From assembly GCF_019375475.1 (NCBI RefSeq), contig NZ_JAHXGQ010000023.1, positions 1 to 40,373 of the forward strand: a stretch of 40,373 nucleotides of DNA. The letters are read 5' to 3'. A program made the position numbers and the translations under genes. Each line of letters begins with the position of its first letter. Position 1 is the stretch's first letter. Shown one piece after another: positions 6,968 to 14,887 of the stretch. The notes under the pieces are model-generated. The model was not told the DNA's origin, did no database searches, and was given only the letters and a program-made list of their open reading frames with translations. This stretch comes from Saccharothrix obliqua. GTDB lineage: Bacteria; Actinomycetota; Actinomycetes; Mycobacteriales; Pseudonocardiaceae.

Positions 6968-7795
6968 ATGACCACCGCACCGCTTCCCGAAGAGCGCGTC
7001 GGCGCGCCGCAGCGCGCCATCGTGACCGGTTCCGACTCCGGCATCGGCCGGGCGATCGCCGTGGCCCTCGCCGGTGGCGGGGTGGACGTCGGCATCACCT
7101 ACCACTCGGACGAGGCGGGCGCGGAGCGCACGGCCGCGCAGGTCCGCGACCAGGGCGGGGTGCGCGCGGTGGTGCGCCGCCTGGACCTGACCGACCTGCC
7201 GGGCGCGGCGGCGGTGGTGGACGAGCTGGCCGACGAGCTGGGCGGCGTCGACGTGCTGGTGAACTGCGCGGGCACGGGCACCCGGCAGAAGGCGCTGGAG
7301 ATGGACTTCTCGACGTGGCGGGACGTGCTGTCGGTCGACCTGGACGGCGCGTTCCTGTGCTCGCAGCGCGCGGCGCGGCGGATGATCGCGGCCGGGAAGG
7401 GCGGGCGGATCATCAACATCACGTCGGTGCACGAGCACGCGCCGCGGGTGGGCGCCGCGCCGTACTGCGCCGCGAAGGCGGGGTTGGGCGCGTTGACGAA
7501 GGTGCTCGCCATGGAGCTGGCGGAGCACGCCATCACGGTGAACTCGGTGGCGCCGGGTGAGATCTCGACGCCGATGACGGGGCAGGGCGACGTGGACCCG
7601 CGGGACGAGCACCGGCCCGGCTACCCGCTGGGCCGGCCCGGTCACGCGGAGGAGGTCGCCTCCGTGGTGGCGTTCCTGGCGACGCCCGCCGCCGGTTACG
7701 TGACCGGGTCGTCGTACGTGGTGGACGGCGGGATGCTGTTGATGGGTCCGCAGCTCAGCGGCGTCCACGGGGACGACGCGTGGCGGGAGCCCTGA
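6968..7795 (+). CDS. Short-chain dehydrogenase/reductase
   Basis: A 275-residue classical SDR. The nucleotide motif is TGSDSGIG (residues 20-27). The catalytic residues are Ser153 (NITSVHE), Tyr166 and Lys170 (YCAAK). NCAG-type spacing is present (LVNCAGTG). The late motif YVTGSSYVVDGGM is typical of the glucose/3-oxoacyl-type SDRs. The N-terminus is about 12 residues longer than the minimal fold. It follows the decarboxylase by 28 bases on the same strand. The substrate is unknown. Its stop codon lies within a hairpin shared with the convergent regulator gene. Confidence 0.88.
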   Translation: MTTAPLPEERVGAPQRAIVTGSDSGIGRAIAVALAGGGVDVGITYHSDEAGAERTAAQVRDQGGVRAVVRRLDLTDLPGAAAVVDELADELGGVDVLVNCAGTGTRQKALEMDFSTWRDVLSVDLDGAFLCSQRAARRMIAAGKGGRIINITSVHEHAPRVGAAPYCAAKAGLGALTKVLAMELAEHAITVNSVAPGEISTPMTGQGDVDPRDEHRPGYPLGRPGHAEEVASVVAFLATPAAGYVTGSSYVVDGGMLLMGPQLSGVHGDDAWREP

Positions 7796-7806
7796 CCGGG
7801 GTCAGG
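7791..7806. terminator. Convergent hairpin spanning both stop codons
   Basis: CCTGAC-CGGG-GTCAGG is a perfect 6-bp stem. It contains the TGA of the SDR gene (7793-7795) and the TGA of the Crp-type gene on the other strand (7802-7804). The genes are six bases apart, so the hairpin may serve as a two-way terminator. There is no T-run. Confidence 0.4.
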
Positions 7807-8506
7807 TGCGGCCGAGGGCGAGTTCGAAGGCCGCGGCGTCGAACTCGCGCAGGCGTTCCAGGTCGGGCACCAGCACGTCCCGCCGGACGCCGGTGACCAC
7901 GAGGCCCGCCTTGCGCAGGTCGCGGAACGACTTCTCGGCGGTGCGGGGTTTCATGCCCGCGATGGAGGCCAGCTCGACCTTGGTCAGCGGGAAGCCGAGG
8001 ACCCAGCCGTTGCGCTCCTGCCTGCCGTGCTCGCGGACGAGTTCGGCGAGGACGCGGGCCACGCGCGTGGCGGCGGGGCTGGGCATCTCGCGGCGGCGCT
8101 CGTTGGCCCACCGCAGGCGGGCCTGGCCGATGTTGACCAGCTCCACCAGGACGTCGGTGTGGCGGCTGAGGAACGCCGACAGCTCGTGCCGGTTGATGAA
8201 GCGGGCCTCGACCTCGCCGCAGGAGATGACGGTGGCGGACCTGGGCTTGCCGTCCAGGGCGGCCATCTCGCCGACGAGGTCGCCCGCCGCCTTCAGGCCG
8301 AGCAGGGCGGTCTCGCCGGCCTCGTCCACCACCTGCACCTTGACCACGCCGCGCAGCAGGAGCAGGGCGTGGCTGTCGTGGGCGCCCTGCCGCAGCACCT
8401 CGCGGCCCGCCGCGAAGCGGATGGGAGCGCCGAGTTCGAGCAGCTCCTGCCGGGTGGTCTCGCGCAGTCGGCCCAGGAGGCTGCGGTACGGCCATTCGGG
8501 AGTCAC
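7802..8506 (-). CDS. Crp/Fnr-family transcriptional regulator
   Basis: A 234-residue protein with an N-terminal cyclic-nucleotide-binding-like barrel (FAAGREVLRQGAHDSHALLLLRGVVKV, then AAGDLVGEMAALDGKPRSATVI) and a C-terminal winged helix (LTKVELASIAGMKPRTAEKSF). The GEMA..DGKPRSATV segment resembles the phosphate-binding cassette. No Fnr-type cysteine cluster is visible, so cAMP or another small ligand is more likely than an Fe-S centre. I chose GTG 8506 because AGAGG sits five bases upstream. The frame is open further, to GTG 8554. It is convergent with the SDR gene. Confidence 0.87.
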   Translation of the reverse strand: MTPEWPYRSLLGRLRETTRQELLELGAPIRFAAGREVLRQGAHDSHALLLLRGVVKVQVVDEAGETALLGLKAAGDLVGEMAALDGKPRSATVISCGEVEARFINRHELSAFLSRHTDVLVELVNIGQARLRWANERRREMPSPAATRVARVLAELVREHGRQERNGWVLGFPLTKVELASIAGMKPRTAEKSFRDLRKAGLVVTGVRRDVLVPDLERLREFDAAAFELALGRT

Positions 8507-8608
8507 AGTCACCTCTGCGCTGTCGGAACCGTTCGGGTCACCCCTGCATACCACCGGCAGCGGCCGGGCGGAGCAGGCGTCCCGGACAGATTTTCCTCAC
8601 CCGGTGGG

Positions 8609-8628
8609 ACCGGCGTCCAGAGGCCGGT
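8609..8628. terminator. Stem-loop after the TetR gene
   Basis: ACCGGC and GCCGGT form a 6-bp stem around an eight-base loop, 8 bases after the TetR stop. On the minus strand (the gene's direction) no T-run follows. On the plus strand it is followed by TGTGTTTTT, which would make a better terminator for antisense transcription. Confidence 0.3.
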
Positions 8629-8635
8629 GTGTTTT

Positions 8636-9298
8636 TCACCGCCGTCGCGGTGCGAGGAGCAGTCCGGTGACGGCGTCGGTGAGGGCTTCGCCGACCATCG
8701 CCCAGTCGGCGGGCTCGCCGGTGTCGGCGGCGGCGCGCTCCTGCTCGGCGCAGGTGTGGATGATGGCGAGCCGGGAGGTCCGGCCGCGCAGCGCGGCCTC
8801 GGCGGGCGGCAGGTCGGGCACGTGGGACCACACGGCGGCCAGGCCCTCCTGGTAGTGCGGCGCGAACAGCGGGTCGGCCAGGACCTGGTCGGCGAACGCG
8901 GGGTCGGCGGAGATTTGCGCGGTGAACCGGGCGAACCAGCTCGGGGTGCCCAGCGCGGCGAGGTGGTCGGTGTAGGGGAGCACGAGGGCGGCGACGTGCT
9001 CGCGCGGGTCGGTCGAGCCGCGGGCCCGCTCGACCAGGACGCGGGTGCGGCGGGCGATCGGCTCGGCGTGGGCGCGGGTGATGGCGAGGATCAGGTCCGT
9101 GCGGGTGCCGACGTGGTAGGTGAGGGCGGAGTTGTTGGCCTGGCCGGCGGCTTCGACGATCTGCCGGTTGGAGACCTGGGCGAGGCCGCGTTCGGCGAAG
9201 AGGCGCTCGGCGGTGCTGAGCAGCAGGCCGCGGGTGGCTTCGGCCTGTTCGCGCCGGGGCGAGGGACGGGTGCGGGTCGGCGGCGGGTCGGTGTCCAT
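8636..9298 (-). CDS. TetR-family transcriptional regulator
   Basis: A 220-residue protein with an N-terminal TetR helix-turn-helix at about residues 20-65 (LLSTAERLFAERGLAQVSNRQIVEAAGQANNS, continuing ALTYHVGTRTDLI). The C-terminal domain is of ligand-binding type and includes WFARFTAQISADPAFADQV. The start at ATG 9298 is preferred over ATG 9307 because AGGA is eight bases upstream of it. The gene is divergent from the P450 at 9560, with repeated TGTCTGACT sequences between them. It is therefore likely to repress itself and that P450, with an unknown small-molecule inducer. Confidence 0.88.
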   Translation of the reverse strand: MDTDPPPTRTRPSPRREQAEATRGLLLSTAERLFAERGLAQVSNRQIVEAAGQANNSALTYHVGTRTDLILAITRAHAEPIARRTRVLVERARGSTDPREHVAALVLPYTDHLAALGTPSWFARFTAQISADPAFADQVLADPLFAPHYQEGLAAVWSHVPDLPPAEAALRGRTSRLAIIHTCAEQERAAADTGEPADWAMVGEALTDAVTGLLLAPRRR

Positions 9299-9411
9299 GG
9301 CGGACATCCTGGCGGTTCCGGCGCGTCGCGCCGAGCCCGACTTGCCGGGTTGGTCGGGTGTGCCGCCCAACGTGTGCCCGGTGCGTGACCTCGGAGTTCC
9401 GCAGCGTGATG

Positions 9412-9462
9412 AGACAAGTGTCTGACTCATTGCTACCGTGTTCATAAGAGAGCTGTCTGACT
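9412..9462. promoter_or_regulatory. Candidate TetR operator, TGTCTGACT repeats
   Basis: The sequence TGTCTGACT occurs twice in direct orientation (9419-9427 and 9454-9462). The first copy is part of an imperfect palindrome AGACA-AG-TGTCT (9412-9423). This lies between the divergent TetR and P450 genes, in the most AT-rich part of the gap, so it is the best place for the operator and the overlapping promoters. Assignment to this TetR protein is inference. Confidence 0.45.
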
Positions 9463-9559
9463 ACGGGGCGTCATCGGCAGTCTCGGCGTGGGCCGCGGCG
9501 GCTCCCGGCTGGTGCGGTCCCGGTTCGGGCAGCACGACCACGAGTGGCGAGGAGCTGGG

Positions 9560-10759
9560 ATGACCACCGCGGTGAGCTACCCGTTCGGCGAGCCGGCACG
9601 GCTCGACCCCGAACCCGAGTTCGCGACGCTGCGCGCCGAGCGACCGGTCAGCCGGGTCCGGCTGCCGTTCGGCGAGGAGGCGTGGCTGGCGACCCGCTAC
9701 GAGGACGTCCGGACGGTGCTCGGCGACCCGCGGTTCAGCCGGGCCGCCGCCACGGGCCGCGACGAGCCGCGGCTGCGCCCGGCCGCCGTCGGGGTGCCCG
9801 GCAACATCATGGCGCTGGACCCGCCCGACCACACCCGGCTGCGGCGGCTGGTGATGAAGGCGTTCACCGTCCGGCGGGTCGAGCGGTTGCGGGTCCGTGC
9901 CCAGGAGATCGCCGACGAACTCGTCGACGCCATGGTCGCCCGGGGCCACGCCGAACTCGTCGAGGACTTCGCCGTGCCGCTGCCGACCACCGTCATCTGC
10001 GAACTGCTCGGCGTGCCGGTGGCGGACCGGGACGACTTCCGCGTGTGGTCCGACGCGTTCCTGTCGACCACCCGGTACACGCCCGACGAGGTCCGCGAGC
10101 ACGTCGCGAGCCTGTCCCGGTACATGGCCGGGCTGATCGCGCGGCGGCGGGAGAGCCCGACCGACGACCTGATCGGCGCGCTGGTCGTGGCCCGCGACGA
10201 GGAGGACCGGCTGTCGGAGGACGAACTGCTCGCCCTCGCCATGGGGTTGCTGGTCGCGGGCCACGAGACCACCGCGTCGCAGATACCCAACTTCGTCCAC
10301 ACCCTGCTCACCCACCCCGACCAGCTCGCCGTCCTGCGTGCCGACCTCGACCTGGTGCCGCGCGCCGTCGAGGAGCTGATGCGGTACGTGCCGCTGGGTC
10401 TCGGCGCGGGCATCGCCCGCTACGCGGTGGAGGACGTCGAGCTGAGCGGCGTGCTGGTGCGGGCGGGCGAGCCGGTGCTGCCCGTGCTGGTGTCCGCGAA
10501 CCGGGACGAGACCGCCTTCCCCGACGCCGACCGGCTCGACCTGCGGCGTGAGCCCCGGAGCAGCCACCACGTCGGCTTCGGGCACGGCGCGCACCACTGC
10601 CTCGGCGCGCCACTGGCCCGGATGGAGTTGCAGGTCGCCCTGGACACGCTGCTGCGCAGGCTGCCCGGCCTGCGGTTCGCGGGCGAGGTCCGGTGGAAGG
10701 AGGGCATGGCCACCCGCGGCCCCGCCCACCTGCCGCTCACCTGGGACCAACCCGCCTGA
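9560..10759 (+). CDS. Cytochrome P450, canonical actinomycete soluble type
   Basis: A 399-residue enzyme with every P450 hallmark: the I-helix AGHETT near residues 233-238, ExxR in VEELMRYV, and the haem loop FGHGAHHCLGAPLARME with Cys347. The N-terminal YPFGEPARLDPEPEFATLR and the ALDPPDHTRLRRLV motif are typical of CYP105/CYP107-like bacterial P450s, which hydroxylate xenobiotics or polyketide and terpenoid products with electrons from ferredoxin. No ferredoxin gene is adjacent. The start is ATG 9560 with GAGGAG upstream. It is divergent from the TetR gene, which probably controls it. Confidence 0.9.
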   Translation: MTTAVSYPFGEPARLDPEPEFATLRAERPVSRVRLPFGEEAWLATRYEDVRTVLGDPRFSRAAATGRDEPRLRPAAVGVPGNIMALDPPDHTRLRRLVMKAFTVRRVERLRVRAQEIADELVDAMVARGHAELVEDFAVPLPTTVICELLGVPVADRDDFRVWSDAFLSTTRYTPDEVREHVASLSRYMAGLIARRRESPTDDLIGALVVARDEEDRLSEDELLALAMGLLVAGHETTASQIPNFVHTLLTHPDQLAVLRADLDLVPRAVEELMRYVPLGLGAGIARYAVEDVELSGVLVRAGEPVLPVLVSANRDETAFPDADRLDLRREPRSSHHVGFGHGAHHCLGAPLARMELQVALDTLLRRLPGLRFAGEVRWKEGMATRGPAHLPLTWDQPA

Positions 10760-10805
10760 CCGGCACCCGGCGACGCGGTGCGCGCCGTGCGCACCGCGTC
10801 CGGAT

Positions 10806-10990
10806 CGGACCGCCCTGCGGGCGCTCGCGCAGCACCCGGACCGTCCTGCGGGCGCTCGCGCAACACCCGGACCGCCCTGCCGGCGCTCGCGCACAGCGTC
10901 TCGGGCTGTCCCGCCCGACTCGCGCGCAGCACTTCGGCGGGTGGTGCCCGCGCTCGCGCGCGGCGGCCCGGGCCGTCCTGCCCTCACTCG
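10806..10990. repeat. 31-bp degenerate tandem repeat between genes
   Basis: Three consecutive near-identical 31-base units start at 10806, 10837 and 10868. Each begins CGGACCG and runs through CTGCGGGCGCTCGCGC. Degenerate copies of the same elements (GCTCGCGC, GCGCAGCAC) continue to about 10990. The stretch separates the plus-strand P450 from the convergent hydrolase gene. Thirty-one is not a multiple of three and no protein is supported. It may be a minisatellite-like repeat. Confidence 0.7.
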
Positions 10991-11005
10991 CGCGCAGCAC
11001 CCGGA

Positions 11006-12607
11006 TCAGCCGCCCGACCGCGCCGCCACCACCCGCTCGTACCGCTCCACGTCACCGGGCCGCCACCCCGGCGGGTCGAGGATCGCCGCCCACGCCGCCG
11101 CCGACTCCGCCGGACCGTAGTGGTGGCCCTGTCCGGCCGGCACGTCCACCGCGAACACCAGGTCGATGGTGAGCTGCCAGAACGTCACCGCCGGCAGCCA
11201 CCTCATCTCCGGGCTCACGTCCGGCGCCAACGGCTCCTCCAACCACTCCGGGGGCGTGGTCAGCAGGTCCGGCGACCACCACACCACCGGGTCGGTGGCG
11301 TGCTGGAGGTACACCACCCGGCTGGGCCCCCACGGGCCCGGCAGGTCCAGGTCCGCCGGGCGGCTCGCGAACCGCACGGCCGCCCCGCCGCCGACCACCG
11401 GCAGGCGTTCCGGCGAGCCGGGTTCGCGGTCGGCGGTGATACCCGCCCACACCGCCGTCGAGTTCGGCGTGCCCACCCACAGCGCGCCCGACGTGCGGGT
11501 GGTCATGTCCTGGAGCCCGCTGAACGCCGCCTGCCCGCCGTACGCGCCCAGGCTCTCCCCGAACGCCACCAGTTTCGGTCTGCGGTCCGCCGGCCGCCGG
11601 TCCCACGCCGCGTACACCAGGTCGAACAGCTGCGCACCCGCCTCCTGCGGGCTCTCCCGGTCCGCCACGAACGCCGCCCAGCTCGGCAGGTACGAATACT
11701 GCACGGCCGCGATCGCCGTGTCCCCGCCCGCGACGTGCTCCAGCGCCTCGGCGATCGCCGGGTCCACCCAGCCGGTGCCGGTGGTCGTGGCCACCGCCAG
11801 CACCGACCGGTCGAACGCGCCCGTGCGCTCCAGTTCGGACACCACCAGCGCCGCGACGTCCGCCGGCGAACCCGCCGACGACAGACCCCCGTACACGCGG
11901 ATCGGCGTCGGCGCGGGCCGCCCGGTGAACGCCGACAGCTCCCGCGCCGTCGGACCACCCGCCACGAACGCCCGGCCCTCCTTGCCCAACGACTCCCACG
12001 GCACCGGCGACGCGGGCGACCCGGACCGCTCGGGCGCGGTCGGCCGCACCACACCCGGCGGGTCGCCCCGGTCGGCGGTCGCCGCCACCCGGTTCACCAC
12101 CTCCAGGAACCCGTTGACCAGCGCTCCGTTCACCACCAGCACGGTGAGCACGGCCACCACCGCCGTCGCGACCACCCGCGCCACCAGCACCGGCACGTAC
12201 CGCGCACCCCACGCGGACACCCGCCGCGCCGCCGCGCGCAGCAGCCGACCCGCGTGCCGCAGCGCCAGGCCGACCAGCAACGCGATGGCGAGCACCAACC
12301 CGTAGTTCAGGGGCTGGTCGACCGGCACGCCGACGAGTTCCCGCACCTGCCGCTGCCAGTGCGCGCCGAGCACCAGCGCGACCGGCACGTACACCGCCGC
12401 CACGACCGCGAACGCGATGTCACCCCGCCGCCGCGCCCGTCGCGACCACCGGGGCCGCACGCCCAGCCAACGCGCCAGCCGCCCCACGCCCAGCCCCACC
12501 AGGTACCCGGTGGCCGAGCAGATGCCGGTCGCGACGCCCTGGAGGTACCACGGGCGGGGCAGCAGCGACGGCGTCATCGACCACGCGAAGAACACCAGGG
12601 CGAACAC
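11006..12607 (-). CDS. Membrane-anchored alpha/beta hydrolase (Abhydrolase_9 type)
   Basis: The 533 residues from GTG 12607 comprise an N-terminal membrane region with four or five helices (VFFAWSMTPSLLPRPWYLQGV, GDIAFAVVAAVYVPVALVL, LVLAIALLVGLALRHAG, VVATAVVAVLTVLVVNG), a linker, and a hydrolase domain from about residue 220. The nucleophile motif is GESLGAYG, near residue 350, and a late AGQGHHYGP could give the His. This matches the actinobacterial Abhydrolase_9 family with its membrane N-terminal domain. Its substrates are unknown but probably lipid-like. The reading frame continues upstream without ATG, GTG or TTG. A GGGGAGG site followed after six bases by ACG at 12688 suggests the true start may be 27 codons earlier. 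Confidence 0.85.
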   Translation of the reverse strand: MFALVFFAWSMTPSLLPRPWYLQGVATGICSATGYLVGLGVGRLARWLGVRPRWSRRARRRGDIAFAVVAAVYVPVALVLGAHWQRQVRELVGVPVDQPLNYGLVLAIALLVGLALRHAGRLLRAAARRVSAWGARYVPVLVARVVATAVVAVLTVLVVNGALVNGFLEVVNRVAATADRGDPPGVVRPTAPERSGSPASPVPWESLGKEGRAFVAGGPTARELSAFTGRPAPTPIRVYGGLSSAGSPADVAALVVSELERTGAFDRSVLAVATTTGTGWVDPAIAEALEHVAGGDTAIAAVQYSYLPSWAAFVADRESPQEAGAQLFDLVYAAWDRRPADRRPKLVAFGESLGAYGGQAAFSGLQDMTTRTSGALWVGTPNSTAVWAGITADREPGSPERLPVVGGGAAVRFASRPADLDLPGPWGPSRVVYLQHATDPVVWWSPDLLTTPPEWLEEPLAPDVSPEMRWLPAVTFWQLTIDLVFAVDVPAGQGHHYGPAESAAAWAAILDPPGWRPGDVERYERVVAARSGG

Positions 12608-12760
12608 CAGCCCGACAGTGCCGAACGTCCGCCGGTAGCGGACGAGCGCGGCGCGGGCGGAACGCCGGCGCGGTGCCTCGGCTGCCGTGGCGAACCTCCC
12701 CGTCCGCGAGCCCGGCGACCGCCCGGCCCGGTGTCGACCGAATCCTAAGCCGGCTCACGG

Positions 12761-12799
12761 GTGTCCGCTGTGGACGCACCAGGTGTCCACCATGGACAC
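12761..12799 (-). terminator. Two tandem stem-loops after the ABC ATPase gene
   Basis: GTGTCCA-CCA-TGGACAC (12783-12799) is a perfect 7-bp stem that touches the TAG of the minus-strand ATPase gene. Just beyond it GTGTCC...GGACGC (12761-12776) forms a second stem with one G-T pair. They are placed to end the two-gene ATPase transcript. Confidence 0.45.
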
Positions 12800-13791
12800 T
12801 ACGCGCGGGACAACGCGGTCTCCGCGAAGTGGCACGCCGCCACCCGCCCGTCGCCCAGCTCGCGCAGCACCGGCGTCTCCGCACCGCACACCTCTCGCGC
12901 CAGCGGGCAGCGGGTGTGGAAGCGGCAGCCCGCGGGCGGCGTCACGGGACTGGGCGGGTCGCCGCCCAGCACCTCGCGGTCCGGGTCGCGCTCGCGCGGG
13001 TGCCGGATCGGCACCGCCGACAGCAGGGCACGCGTGTACGGGTGCGCGGGCGCGTCGTACACGGTGGACACGTCGCCGACCTCGGCCAGCCGCCCCAGGT
13101 ACATCACGGCGACCCGGTGCGACACGTGCCGCACCACGGCCAGGTCGTGCGCGATGAACACCAGCGCGATGCCCAGCTCGCGCTGCAACCCGGCCAGCAG
13201 GTTCACCACCTGCGCCTGCACCGACACGTCCAACGCGGACACCGGCTCGTCGCACACGATCACCGACGGCTCGGTGGCCAGGGCGCGCGCGATGCCGATC
13301 CGCTGCCGCTGACCGCCGGAGAACTCGTGCGGGTACCGGTTCATCATCTCCGGCGCCAACCCCACCAGCTCCAGCAGCTCCGCCACCCGGTCGCGGCGGG
13401 CCGCGCCCCTGGCCAGCCGGTGCACGTCCAGCGGCTCGGCGACCAGGTCCAGCACCGGCAGGCGCGGGTTGAGCGAGGTCAGCGGGTCCTGGAACACCAT
13501 CTGCACCCGGCGGCGCAACGCACGCGCCTCCGCGCCCCGCGCCCGGCCCAGCCCGCGGCCCGCGAACCGGACCTCGCCGCGGTCGGGCCGCTCCAGGCCG
13601 ACCAGCAGGCGCGCCAGGGTGGACTTGCCGCAACCCGACTCGCCGACCACGCCGAGCGTCTCGCCCGCGGCCAGGGTCAGGTCGACGCCGTCCACGGCGC
13701 TGACCCGCGCCCGGCTGCCCAGGCTGCGGCTGGCGCGGTAGGTCTTGTGCAGTCCGGTGGCGGTCAGGATCGGTTCGTCAGAGGGCGACAC
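12799..13791 (-). CDS. Oligopeptide ABC transporter ATPase, OppF/DppF type
   Basis: A 330-residue ATPase with Walker A GESGCGKST (residues 50-58), Q-loop VFQDPLTSLNPR, signature FSGGQRQRIGIARAL, Walker B SVIVCDEPVSALDVS, and a switch His in FIAHD. The C-terminal extension CRFHTRCPLAREVC, rich in Cys, is typical of the peptide/nickel transporter ATPases. The GTG start at 13791 overlaps the OppD-type gene by 14 bases. It works with the OppD-type ATPase and the divergently encoded binding protein and permeases to drive peptide import. Confidence 0.9.
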   Translation of the reverse strand: MSPSDEPILTATGLHKTYRASRSLGSRARVSAVDGVDLTLAAGETLGVVGESGCGKSTLARLLVGLERPDRGEVRFAGRGLGRARGAEARALRRRVQMVFQDPLTSLNPRLPVLDLVAEPLDVHRLARGAARRDRVAELLELVGLAPEMMNRYPHEFSGGQRQRIGIARALATEPSVIVCDEPVSALDVSVQAQVVNLLAGLQRELGIALVFIAHDLAVVRHVSHRVAVMYLGRLAEVGDVSTVYDAPAHPYTRALLSAVPIRHPRERDPDREVLGGDPPSPVTPPAGCRFHTRCPLAREVCGAETPVLRELGDGRVAACHFAETALSRA

Positions 13792-14773
13792 GGCGCAACT
13801 CCTCGGCGTGGTGGCAGGCGGCGGTGCGGGCGTCGGGGAACGGCCGCGCACCGGGTCGGTCGGTCCGGCACACGTCGGTGGCGCGCGCGCACCGCGGGTG
13901 GAACGCGCACCCGCCGGGCAGCGCCAGCAGGTTCGGGGGAGTGCCGGGGATCGCACGCAGCTCACCGCCGGCGGCCTGCGCGTCGGGCACCGAGCCGAGC
14001 AGCGCCTCGGTGTAGGGGTGGTTCGGCGCGTCCAGCACGTCGGCGGCGCTGCCGGTCTCCACCACCCGGCCCGCGTACATCACGGCGATCCGGTCGGCGA
14101 TCTCCGCCGCCACGCCCAGGTCGTGAGTGATCAGCAGGACGCCCATGCCCAGTTCGGTGCGCAGCCGGTCGAGCAGCCGCAGCACCTGCGCCTGCACGGT
14201 GACGTCCAGCGCGGTCGTCGGCTCGTCCGCGATCAGCAGCCGGGGCCCGAGCGCCACGGCCATCGCGATCAGGATGCGCTGCCGCATCCCGCCGGAGAAC
14301 TGGTGCGGGTAGTCGGTGACGCGGCGGTCGGGCGCGGGGATGCCGACCAGGCGCAGCAGCTCCACCGCCTCGGCACGCGCGGCGCGCTTGGCCAGCCCGC
14401 GGTGGACCCGGAACAGCTCGCCGATCTGGTCCCCGATCGTCAGCACGGGGTTCAGCGCGGACAACGCGTCCTGGAACACCAGCGTCATGTCCCTGCCGCG
14501 GCGGGACCGCAGCTGCTCGGGCGACATGCCCAGCAGGTCGTCGCCGGCCAGCGACAGCTCGTCGGCGGTCACCGCGGCGTTGGGGTGCAGCAGGCCCATG
14601 ACGGCACGCGCAGTGACGGACTTGCCGGAACCGGACTCGCCCAGCAGCGTCACGACCTCGCCGGGCGCGACGTCGAGGTCCACCCCGGCGACGGCGGGCA
14701 CCGGCCCGCGCGGGGTGGCGAAGGTGACCTTCAGACCGCGGACCCGCAGGACGGGCGCATCGGGAACGGACAC
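13778..14773 (-). CDS. Oligopeptide ABC transporter ATPase, OppD/DppD type
   Basis: A 331-residue ATPase. Walker A is GESGSGKSV, the Q-loop VFQDALSALNP, the signature FSGGMRQRILIAMAV, Walker B LLIADEPTTALDVT and the switch His is in ITHDL. It ends with the oligopeptide-transporter C-terminal segment GGCAFHPRCARATDVC. The start is GTG 14773 with GGGAGA upstream. It is the first gene of the minus-strand ATPase pair and is divergent from the dipeptidase gene. The shared gap holds repeated TGCGCTGAAT sites. Confidence 0.9.
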   Translation of the reverse strand: MSVPDAPVLRVRGLKVTFATPRGPVPAVAGVDLDVAPGEVVTLLGESGSGKSVTARAVMGLLHPNAAVTADELSLAGDDLLGMSPEQLRSRRGRDMTLVFQDALSALNPVLTIGDQIGELFRVHRGLAKRAARAEAVELLRLVGIPAPDRRVTDYPHQFSGGMRQRILIAMAVALGPRLLIADEPTTALDVTVQAQVLRLLDRLRTELGMGVLLITHDLGVAAEIADRIAVMYAGRVVETGSAADVLDAPNHPYTEALLGSVPDAQAAGGELRAIPGTPPNLLALPGGCAFHPRCARATDVCRTDRPGARPFPDARTAACHHAEELRRVAL

Positions 14774-14801
14774 ACGGCTCTCCCTCGGTGCGACGGATTC
14801 G

Positions 14802-14860
14802 TGCGCTGAATCAAGGATCTGCGCCGAAGTTGTTTTCACATGTTGACACTTGCGCTGAAT
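14802..14860. promoter_or_regulatory. Repeated TGCGCTGAAT sites and TTGACA boxes in divergent promoter
   Basis: The ten-base sequence TGCGCTGAAT occurs twice in direct orientation (14802-14811 and 14851-14860) in the gap between the ATPase genes and the dipeptidase operon. Two TTGACA boxes (14843-14848 and 14862-14867) flank the second copy. This is a plausible operator for a regulator of the whole peptide island. The Lrp/AsnC protein encoded at the end of the operon is the obvious candidate, by inference. Confidence 0.45.
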
Positions 14861-14887
14861 TTTGACAACGTCCCGTCCATCCTGCCG

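Noticed and set aside
8609..8635. Strong plus-strand intrinsic terminator with T-run
   Set aside because: No plus-strand gene reads into it. The genes on both sides are on the minus strand, so it is kept only as a weak stem-loop.
9461..10987. A 508-codon open frame antisense to the second P450
   Set aside because: It has Arg/Gly/His-rich low-complexity sequence and mirrors the codon bias of the P450 gene, whose domains are unmistakable. It is a typical antisense shadow in GC-rich DNA.
10806..10990. CRISPR array
   Set aside because: The 31-base units are directly adjacent with no unique spacers and no cas genes are present.
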